Under the pieces are notes generated by a model. It worked only from the letters and a program-made list of their open reading frames with translations, was not told the DNA's origin and ran no database searches. From assembly GCF_018139145.2 (NCBI RefSeq), contig NC_059500.1, forward strand, positions 34,143,437-34,207,436: DNA of 64,000 nucleotides. The letters are read 5' to 3'. Position numbers and translations under genes: made by a program. This document shows positions 38,983-48,503 of the stretch, piece after piece. How positions within the stretch are numbered: position 1 is the stretch's first letter; every line of letters begins with the position of its first letter. Source of the DNA: Gymnogyps californianus (lineage: Eukaryota; Chordata; Aves; Accipitriformes; Cathartidae).

Positions 38983-41672
38983 GGAAAAAGAGAGGAGGGA
39001 GGGGAGGAGAGGGAAGGGGAGGGGAGGGGAGGGGAGGGGAGGAGGGAAGGGAAGGGGAAGGGAAGGGAAGGGAAGGGAAGGGAAGGGAAGGGAAGGGAAG
39101 GGAAGGGAAGGGAAGGGAAGGGGGAAGGGAAGGGAAGGGAAGGAAGGGAAGGGGGGAGGGAAGGGAACGGAAAGGAGGGGAAGGGAAGGGAAGGAGGGGA
39201 AGGAAGGGAGGAAGGAAGGGGGAAGGGAAGGGAAGGGAAGGGAAGGGAGGGAAGGGAAGGGAAGGGAAGGGAAGGAAGGGAGGAGGGAGGGAGGGAAGGG
39301 AAGGGAAGGGAAGGGAAGGGAAGGGAAGGGAAGGGAAGGGAAGGGAAGGAAGGGAAGGGAAGGGAGGGAAGGGGAAGGGAGGGAAGGGAAGGGAAGGGAA
39401 GAGAAGGGAAGGGAGGGAGGGGAGGGGGGGAAGGGAAGGGGAAGGGAGGGAAGGGAAGGGAAGGGAAGGGAAGGGAAGGAAGGGAAGGGAAGGGAAGGGG
39501 GGAAGGGAAGGGAAGGGAAGGGAAGGGAAGGGAAGGGAAGGGAAGGGAAGGGGAAGGGAAGGGAAGGGAGGGAGGGAGGGGAGGGAGGGGGGAGGGGGGG
39601 GGGGGGAGGGAAGGGAAGGGAAGGAAGGGAAGGGAAGGGAAGGGAAGGGAAGGGGAAGGGAAAGGAAGGGAAGGGGGGGGAAGGGAAGGGAAGGGGGGAA
39701 GGGAAGGGAAAGGGAGGGGAGGGGGGGAGGGGAGGGGAGGGGAAGGGAAGGGAAGGGAGAGGGAAGGGAAGGGAAAGGGAAGGGAAGGGGAAGGGAAGGG
39801 AAGGGAAGGGAAGGGGGAAGGGAAAGGGGAAGGGAAGGGAAGGGAAGGAAGGGGAAGGGAAGGGAAGGGAGGGGAAGGGGGGAGGGGGGGGGGGGGGGGG
39901 GGGGAGGGAAGGGAAGGGAAGGGGAAGGGAAGGGAGGGAAGGGAAGGGGAAGGGAAGGGAAGGGAAGGGAAGGGGAGGGAGGGAGGGAAGGGAAGGGAAG
40001 GGAAGGGAAGGGAAGGGAAGGGGAAGGGGGGGGGGAGGGAAGGGAAGGGAAGGGAAGGGAGGGAAGGGAAGGGAAGGGAAGGGAAGGGGAAGGAAGGGAA
40101 GGGAAGGGAAGGAAGGGGAAGGGAAGGGAAGGGAAGGGAGGGAAGGGAAGGGAGGGAAGGGAAGGGGAGGAAGGGAGGGGAAGGGGGAGGGAAGGGAAGG
40201 GAGGGGAGGGAAGGGGGGGGAAGGGAGGGGAGGGGAGGGGAGGGAAGGGAAGGGGAAGGGAAAGGGAAGGGAAGGGAGGGAGGGAAGGGAAGGGGAAGGG
40301 AAGGGAGGGAAGGGAAGGGGAAGGAGGAGGAAGGGAGGGAAGGGAAGGGGAAAGGGAAGGGGAAGGGAAGGGAAGGGGAAGGGAAGGAAGGGAAGGGAAG
40401 GGAAGGGAAGGGAAGGGAAGGGAGAGGAAGGGAAGGGAAGGGAAGGGGAAGGGAGGGAGGGGGGGAAGGAAGGGAAGGGAGGGGAGGGAGGGAGGGGAGG
40501 GAAGGGAAGGGGAGGGGAAGGGAAGGGAAGGGAAGGGAAGGGAAGGGAAGGGGGAAGGGAAGGGAAGGGAAGGGAGGGGAAGGGAGGGAAGGGAGGGAGG
40601 GGAGGGAAGGGAAGGGAAGGGAAGGGAAGGGAGAAGGAAGGGAAGGGAAGGGAAGAGAAGGGAAGGGAAGGGAGGGAAGGGAAGGGAAGGGAAGGGAAGG
40701 GAAGGGAGGGGAAGGGGAGGGGAGGGGAGGGAGGGAAGGGAAGGGAAGGGAAGGGGAGGGGGAGGGGGAGGGGAGGGAAGGGAAGGGGAGGGAAGGGAAG
40801 GGAAGGGAGGGGAAGGGGAGGAGGGAGGGAGGGAAGGGAAGGGAAGGGAAGGGAAGAGAAGGGAAGGGAAGGGAGGGGAAGGGTAGGGAAAGGGAGGGGA
40901 GGGGAAGGGGAGGGAAGGGAAGGGAAGGGGAGGGAAGGGAAGGGGAAGGGAAGGGAAGGGAAGGGAAGGGAAGGGAAGGGAAGGGAAGGGAAGGGAAAGG
41001 GAAGGGAAGGGGAAGGGAAGGAAGGGAAGGAAGGGAAGGGAAGGGAAGGGAGGGGGGGAAGGGGGAAGGGAGGGGAAGGGAAGGAAGGGAAGGGAAGGGA
41101 AGGGAAGGGAAGGGAAGGGAAGGGAAGGGAAGGGAAGGAAGGAAGGGAAGGGAAGGGAAGGGAGGGAAGGGAAGGGAAGGGAAGGGAGGGAAGGGAGGGA
41201 AGGGAAGGGAGGGAAGGGGAGGGAAGGGAGGGGGGGGGGGAGGGAGGGAGGGGAGGGGAGGGAAGGGAAGGGAAGGGAGGGGAAGGGAGGGAAGGGAAGG
41301 GAAGGAGGGAAGGGGGGAAGGGGAGGAAGGGAAGGGAAGGGGAGAAGGGGAGGGGAGGGGAGGGGAGGGAAGGGAAGGGAAGGGAAGGGAAGGGAGGGGA
41401 AGGGGAGGGAAGGGAAGGGAAAGGGAAGGAAGGGAAGGGAAGGGAAGGGAAGGGAAGGGAAGGGAAGGGAAGGAAGGGAAGGGAAGGGAAGGAAGGGAAG
41501 GGAAGGGAAGGGAGGAAGGGAAGGGAGGGGAGGGAGGGAGGGGGGGAAGGGAGGGAAGGGGAGGGGAGGGGAGGGGAGGGGGGGGAGGGGGGGAGGGGAG
41601 GGGAGGGAAGGGAAGGGAAGGGAAGGGAAGGGAAGGGAAGGGAAGGGAAGGAAGGGAAGGGAAGGGAAAGAG
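38983..41672 (+). repeat. 2.69-kb homopurine satellite, pentamer GGGAA
   Basis: Every base from 38983 to 41672 is A or G, except C at 39168 and T at 40884. The basic unit is GGGAA (equivalently AAGGG), roughly 540 unit lengths, with variants GGGGA, GGGA, GGAA and pure G runs up to 21 long (39884-39904). Because stop codons need T, all frames on both strands stay open. The resulting 646-, 914- and 929-codon frames encode only G/E/K/R or P/S/F/L and are not proteins; the 646-codon frame ends exactly at the single T (TAG, 40884-40886). Such tracts can form intramolecular triplexes and G-quadruplexes. The true length may be under- or over-assembled. Confidence 0.99.
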
Positions 41673-44600
41673 CAAAAATGTTCTACAAAGAGCTTTTGTT
41701 GCCACTAGACCTTTCTAGAATTCCTTGGGTTTACTACTTTCAAGCATTTCTAAACTGCTTGTATCAGTGAATGGGATAACATTAATTCTCCGCCAAATCT
41801 GACATGTACAACTTCAGTTTTAAGGGGTTTATTCACTGAGTTCTGAGCTTCAAATATTCTGAACAGGCTTTACTAAAAGTTTGATTTAAAATAAAAGTAT
41901 ACGATATACTCTAGGTATGCACTTTGTTCTGTTCAAATTATAGTGTTAGTTTCAACGCATTGTGAACGAGACTTTTTTTCCATCTTCTGCTATTTCTCTT
42001 TGTCTTTCATGGATATATCTGATTAAATTTTAAATCATTTACGGATAGTGTTTGTGTTCTATTTCTTGAGCCCTTACATTGGATACATTTCACATTTGAA
42101 TTTACTTCTAGCCTGGAGAGAAAAGGAATGCGTGCACTTCAGAGTTATTGTCTAGTGTTTTCCATACTTTAAAAATTTGGATTATCACTTTTATTTATTA
42201 TTTTTAGGAAGAGGAATTGGATGCTTCTCCATTGTTTATCTTCTCAGTTGCAAGAATCATAAAAATCGTTAGTTTATTGATCTTTGGAAGAGCTATCTCT
42301 TTCTACTTTATGAGCTCTGTGATAAACCATTCCTTTAGTCCAGAAGAAAAGGACAGATTATATTAATACCGAGCTGACAATGTGCAGATACTTCTCGGCT
42401 CTTTTCTCAATCCAACAAACAATCAGCATCTGAGTGCCACTAACAGCTGCATGGAAACTAGCTAAGTCAGCACTTCTTAAAGGTCAAAATGTTCCAAATA
42501 GCTCAAATCAAAGCTGAGGTTTTCAGTCCTGTACACAGGGGGTTCTTTTTCAAACACAGGCATTCAGAGAGATAAATATCTCTGGATAAACTAGGCGGGA
42601 CTGATTCCTAGCACCCTGATCTGCGTGGGCATCCCTCCTGCCTGTCAGGGCAGCCAGAGAAGCGGTGGGGCGCATCCACTCCTCAGGGAAGAGCCTCTTT
42701 TGCCTGTAAAGTCGCTGGAGTGTTCAAACAGCACGACTGCATTTTCAGCTGCTCTGTGCATGGCAGCTCCTACCCCAGTTCCCGAGAACCACCCCGGGGT
42801 GGGGTGCGTGGCACAGATCCCTCTCTTCACAGTAGTTGCTGAGTTTGTACCAGGACATCTGAACCGGACAGACAGTTTTGGAAAATGCTGAGGGCCTTTC
42901 TGGTCACACTCGTATCACAAGGCATTCCTCTACCATCCCCAATGGGGGGGAAGAGCCAAGGAATTGAGGAAGCTGAAGCTGTAGGAACCGAAGATTTTGA
43001 TAGTTCAGCACACCAAGGGCACTTACCACTGCCATCTCTTTTTTACGTTTTTAGTTCACACTGCCTAAGAAAAAGACCCCTCTTTGAACAAAGACGTTCA
43101 CAAATTGCCCTATGAGCTTAAATAATTCCCCCAATAATATCTTCCTGTATGTTACTTGAAGTGCAGCATTTACACCACTGGCATTAGCTATTAATTACTC
43201 GCTTGCCCTGTGGTGGTGCGTCAAGGAATTGGAGCCACCATTGACTCACTGTGTTTGGCTTCATTCAAACCTGATTGCAATTACAGTGCCTACCCCAATG
43301 GCTCTACAGGCCAAATCATGAGGATTTTCCCATTGATTTAAAGTGATCTTTGCAGCAGATCTTCAGGGTTCTTTTCTGATAAAATGGGATTTTATCAGTG
43401 CAGGGCAAGGTTCTGATTAACCAAAATAACTGGCAAGAGTAACAGGAACAAGGGTTCAATCAGTCTGAACACGAGATCCCCACCGTGCATTTCAAAAGGC
43501 TATTCTGCACACTTCTACAGACAGTTACTATTGACTGCTGCAGCAGCAGCAAACTGACTCCATCAAAATCAGGGCTGGTACCACAAGGTACTAAACACTC
43601 TGCAGACACAAAGGGCTGCCCCACACTACAGACTTGCAACCTGCACAAGGTACAGTCACACAGTTTGAGAAAGCTTTCCAGTGAGGCAGCCAAAAGGCTC
43701 AAGTTTTTAATACTGATCCTGGACTGAGACCATGATAATTAGCAAATTAGCCAGGAGAGGCTGACTTGTAACGATTCATCTTCATTGATCAACCTGTAGG
43801 GAACAGACCAAACTACTGTAGGTTGGTTTTTTTGTGGGGTGGGGGCGGGAAATGTCAAGATCCATTTGATTGTTTGGAAGCACTAAGGGTCAGTTAAAAA
43901 AACATTCATGTGGAGGTAGCACAAATCTCACCCAGGCTAAGGGATGGGCGTTTAGTTCACTCAATGGGGAAAAAGAATGGAAGGGTGATCAGGAACACCC
44001 AGTCAAATAAAGGTAGAAAGTCCTTGTAATAGTGAAAAGCTGGAGGAGTTAAGTCAGAGATCACATATGCTGAAGTCAAGAAATGTTGCTGAAGTCAACA
44101 AATAAAGCTGTAGTCACAGAAATAAATTAGAAGGGGAGCTAATCAATGCAGAGAGAAGAGACACAATTAAAAAAACTGGTTCAAATGTGACAGTTTTTCA
44201 AACAGAGTTTCAAGAAAACGTTAAAGAAATTAAAGCCCCAAACCCAGCACTATGTTGAAAAGAAACAGTTTTATAGAAACGTTTTAAGATAACAGAATAC
44301 ACAGGGCGGGATGAGCCAGGTCAGGGAAATCTTGAGAAAGCTTATCAAATTAAAAGCAAGAATCAAAAGGCACAAAATTGAGGAGAGGATTGCAAACCAA
44401 TAACCAAACCTTCTGAAGTTGCTGTAAGGAAGCCTTGAACTGTGCGCGCCACAGGTCATATTACTGGATACACGGCTAAACTCTGACTATCCTTATCAAA
44501 ACCAGTACAAAGAGTCAGCAGCATCACGACAGGAGCTTCTCTTCTGGGCGCTTGATTTGAGCCAAGAAATCTTTTCTTTGTTCACAGTAAGCTAGTCCTA

Positions 44601-45045
44601 ACCTCAGATGAAACCTGGCCCGTCAGTAATTCACATTCAGCACACAAAGGACTGCACAAGGCCATTACGTAAGCAGTAGTGTGATCTTCTTTGGGGAGAA
44701 AATCATGCTGAGGAACAAAACTTGACCAAGAACTTGCACCCAGCAATATGCAAAGGGGAAACGAAGTAGCAGAAGTTGAGGCATGGAGCATGGGGGGTAA
44801 GGCAGCAATGTCGTTTCAGACCATTAGTCTGCAAGGACGGAGGTCAGGCACTAAACTCTTTTCTCTTTCCAGAGGTGAAAACGCCTGAAAAGTTGAATAA
44901 CTGATAAAGAGCTAAGAGAGAGAAAAGCCAGGAAATGACAAATGCAAAAGGTTCCTGTTGGGAGTTCCTGATTCTGGCAGCCTGAGGGAGGCAAGGCTGC
45001 CATGGTTTCATGCCCCAGGTCCAACCAGTAGTGAGGCTAAACATG
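41673..45045. other. no gene recognised between the satellite and LTR copy 2
   Basis: AT-rich non-coding sequence. One 52-codon open frame begins exactly after a possible splice acceptor (42208-42366), but it resembles no family I know and is short enough to be chance. Nothing else is supportable here. Confidence 0.45.
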
Positions 45046-45588
45046 TGTCATGGTCTAACCCCAGCTGGCAACTAAGTACCACGCAGCCGCTCGCTCAACC
45101 CATGGGTTGAGATAAAGACAGTTTAAGAGGACAGAAAGGAAGGAAAATAATGATAATGTTAATAATAATAATAAAATGACAATAATACTACTAAAAGAAT
45201 TAGACTATACAAAACAAGTGATGCACAATGCAATTGCTCACCACTCGCCAACTGATGCCCAGTTAGTTCCTGAGCAGCGCTCCGCCTCTCTTGGCCAATT
45301 CCCCCCACTTTATATACTGGGCTTGACATCATATGGTATGGAATATTCCTTTGGCCAGTTTGGGTCAGCTGTCCTGGCTGTGTCCCCTCCCAGCTTCTTG
45401 GGCCTCTTCAGCCTTCCTGCTGGCTGGGTATGAGAAGCTGAAAAATCCTTGACTTAGTCTAAACACTACTTAGCAACAACTAAAAACATCAGTGTGTTAT
45501 CAACATTATTCTCATACTAAATCCAAAACATAACACTATACCAGCTGCTAGGAAGAAAATTAACTCTATCCCAGCTGAAACCAGGACA
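45046..45588 (-). mobile_element. solo LTR of the same retroviral family, copy 2
   Basis: A 543-bp reverse-oriented copy. The plus strand begins TGTCATGGTCTAACCCCAGC and ends CCAGCTGAAACCAGGACA, the reverse complement of the family's 5' end. The perfect direct repeat ACATG flanks it (45041-45045 and 45589-45593). The TATA box is at 45309-45316 in reverse. It is visibly more diverged and shorter than the copies at 6.2 and 47.1 kb, and has no internal viral sequence. Confidence 0.93.
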
Positions 45589-45593
45589 ACATG

Positions 45594-47076
45594 CATTCCC
45601 AGCAGGTGCACACATAGAAACACACCTGTATAATACATAGATACATGCACATGCGGCCAGATGCACAGTTCAACCCAGGGAGAAAACAGAGAAAATGGGC
45701 AGACTGAGGAACGAGGGCAGGGTCTCAGAGGGATTGTGTAGGAGCATCCCTTCATATGTGGGGAAAAAAGCACAGCCTCCGTGAAGATGCTTTGCACGGT
45801 AATTTAGGAGTCAAAACCCAAGTTGGTTACATTGCCTCGCATATACTTGCAAATCATTATCAAAGCTACAAGTAACTCATTTCTGAGTAAAGCCAATGTT
45901 TCCTGTGGAGTTTCCCTCACGAATTAAAAACCTTAATCTTTATGGGACCTTGGGGTACAGGTTGTAAATATTCTATGCAAGGTCACTGTGTTTGTTGATG
46001 GCACTTCTGGCCAAGCTGAAGTGGTACTTGCCTATTTATAGCATGCACACACACACACGAAGAAATCCTGTCAATCTGTACAGTGCGACTTTCATCTTAT
46101 TCTTCAGCCATCCTGAATATTTTTCGTTACAGAGAACAGAAACAGTTTGCAAACTAATTGACTCATTGACTTGTTTCTCCCATTCAAAATGTTGCGATCT
46201 TTTGGAAATCGTAGAGCACACAAAGCCTCATCCCTTATTTCAGAACTCAGTGCACTGCATATATTCTGGGCTGTACTTTGGTTGCATTGGGTGGCTTTTT
46301 CTTTTTTTAAAAAATGGCAGTCCCAGAAAATTTATGCTCATTTAGTGCACTATTTACTCCTCTATTAAATAAAACATGATCTAATACTGTACTGACTGCT
46401 GTAGGCACTTCATTAAACACACTCTTGGTTATATTTAATATAGGAGAAAATTGTTTAAGGGACCAGATCAGTCAACATCTATTTGCTCAAATTTTGCAGT
46501 CCCACAAGTCGAGCTGTGCAAACAATTTCAGTTCACTGGTCAGACATGAAAATGAAGCACAAAATTTCAAGGGCTGTAACAAAGTTTCTTGTAAAGAAGT
46601 TCTGGAAAAGTTTTAATTGAAGGAAGGAAAATTCCGTTTCAAAATGCAATGCTGAAATACCCATTTAAAATGTACTTGTGAATGTTTCATCCATGGAAAT
46701 GGATTAATTCTACACACAAAAAAAGGCAATGCTACTTTTGTTAAATTCAATAAACTAGTATTTTTCATTTTGCCCTAACACAGTCATCCAGCTGGAGTCA
46801 CACAACTCTAACAAGGATGCCTCTAGAGTTATTCTTGCTCCTCCAGGCCATAGAGTTAATTACCCAAGTGCTCTGACTCTTTGGGTAACCCAGGAAAGCA
46901 CTTCAAATGTCCTTCTCTGGATTTTGAAGGAATCCTTGTGCTGCAAGCTACAGCCCTCCAACTCTGTGGGGAACTGGTGGATATTCGTAGGTGTGTCAGC
47001 ATTGTAGCCAAAGCAGAGGCCTGGGTCACCTACAAATTATAAATGTGCTAATCAGGATAAAATTAATATTAGCTTG
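45594..47076. other. spacer between two inverted LTRs, no gene seen
   Basis: About 1.5 kb of AT-rich sequence. An open frame at 45992-46345 has no recognisable domain. A short CA run lies near 46045-46058. No gag, pol or env remnant was recognised, so the two LTRs are not the ends of one provirus. Their opposite orientations and different target duplications say the same. Confidence 0.6.
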
Positions 47077-47678
47077 TGTCCTGGTTTCGGCTGGGACAGA
47101 GTTAACTCTCTTCTTAGCAGCTGGTACAGTGCTGTGTTTTGGATTTCGTGTGAGAATAATGTTGATAACACGCTGATGTTTTAGTTGCTGCTAAGTAGCG
47201 CTTATCTTAAGCCAAGGACTTTTCGGTTTCCTCTGCTCTGCCAGCAAGCAGGTGAGCAAGAAGCTGGGAGGGAGCATAGCCGGAGCAGCTGACCTGAACT
47301 AGCCAAAGGGATATTCCATACCATGGAACGTCATGCCCAGTATATAAACAGGGGGGAGCTGGCCGGGAGGGGCGGATTGCTTCTCAGGCATCGGTCAGCG
47401 GGTGGTGAGCAGTTGCATTGTGCATCACTGGTTTTTTTTCCCTCTTCTTTGTTTTTGTTATATTCCTTTTCATTACTATTATGATGATGATTATATTTCA
47501 TTATTACTATTGTTAGTATTATATTTTACTTTAGTTATTAAACTGTTCTTATCCCAACCCACAAGTTCTACCTTCTTTCCCGATTCTCCTCCCCATCCCA
47601 CTGGGAGTGGGGGAGCGGGGGGGCAGTGAGGGAGCAGCTGCGTGGCTCTTGGCTGCTGGCTGGGGTTAAACCACGACA
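47077..47678 (+). mobile_element. solo LTR of the same retroviral family, copy 3
   Basis: A 602-bp element starts TGTCCTGGTTTCGGCTGGGA and ends CACGACA, flanked by the direct repeat GCTTG (47072-47076 and 47679-47683). It has a TATA box at 47341-47348 and ATTAAA at 47537-47542. It is very similar to the copy in the SLC27A6 exon but lacks about 10 bp after the GC-rich leader. No internal viral region is present. Confidence 0.95.
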
Positions 47679-48210
47679 GCTTGCCTTGAACCTGAATATA
47701 GGTGTACTAAAATGATGTAGCAGTAGCACCTATGTTTTTTGGAGTACTGCCAGCCAAGCACAATTTTAAATAAAGATACAAGCAGTGTGATCATCCAAAA
47801 GGCAAAGGTGGGTGAAGTTGCACATGGGAGACACGCAAGTAACAAAAGTGGTAAAAAAAGGGCAAGATAAGCACGAGGCCATGCAAAGAGGCAGGGCATC
47901 CTCCCAAAGACAGAAGAAGGATGAGTGTCAACGTAAGAGAAATCAAAATAAGCAACACAGCGAGCAGAAAGGATACCCTCCTCCCCTGCCCCCCATTTTT
48001 GGAAAGAGAGGGCAATAGCGTAAAAACGGGCATGAGCAAGGAGAACCTGAGAAGAAAAAAAACACATACAATTTGGTTCTGATTTTTCTCACTAAGGATC
48101 TCTCCAGCCTGCTCACCATGACCTCAGGACAAGGAACCACCAGGGACTCTGGCCATATGGACTCACTATATGGCATCAGCTCCATGGTACTGTATACCCA
48201 GAGCTAATTT

Positions 48211-48300
48211 AGAATATGATTGTGTAAGACTAATATATAGAGAATATGATTGTATCAGACTTTTGTATAAGTACAAGTACTGAGTAATGTTGTGTAAGAC
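48211..48300 (+). repeat. degenerate repeat of a 20-bp unit
   Basis: The 20-mer AGAATATGATTGTGTAAGAC (48211-48230) recurs with two changes at 48241-48260 and more loosely at 48281-48300. Spacing is 30-40 bp. No known element was recognised. Confidence 0.7.
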
Positions 48301-48447
48301 CTGTCCAAGTGTGTTGTTAATGGATGAATTCAATGCAGTTTAAAACTGGCCAGATTTGCCAGTCTTCTAAACATGGCCATCAGATCAATCCCTAATTCCC
48401 TGAGATATATAAATGCATACAGCTGATATAGCTATATGTATATCTAC

Positions 48448-48503
48448 AGGTGTAGGCATAGGTGTAGGCGTAGGCGTAGGCATAGGCGTAGGCATAGGCA
48501 TAG
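48448..48503 (+). repeat. hexanucleotide minisatellite (GTAGGC-type)
   Basis: About nine units of the form (G/A)TAGGC or GTAGGT lie head to tail. Single-base variants between units suggest an older array. It resembles but is not the vertebrate telomere hexamer. Confidence 0.85.

Noticed and set aside
38946..41770. Very long open frames (646, 914 and 929 codons) as a repeat protein
   Set aside because: They overlap in several frames and both strands and follow directly from a purine-only array with no possible stop codons. There are no domains or codon signals.
42208..42366. 52-codon open frame directly after a possible splice acceptor
   Set aside because: It is short, in AT-rich DNA, and matches no family I recognise. 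It is not an SLC27A6 exon. Chance is a sufficient explanation.
45041..47683. The two LTRs at 45.0 and 47.1 kb as ends of one provirus
   Set aside because: They are in opposite orientations, have different target duplications and differ in divergence, and no viral gene lies between them.
48448..48503. Interstitial telomere repeat
   Set aside because: The units are GTAGGC/ATAGGC/GTAGGT, not TTAGGG, and the array is short.
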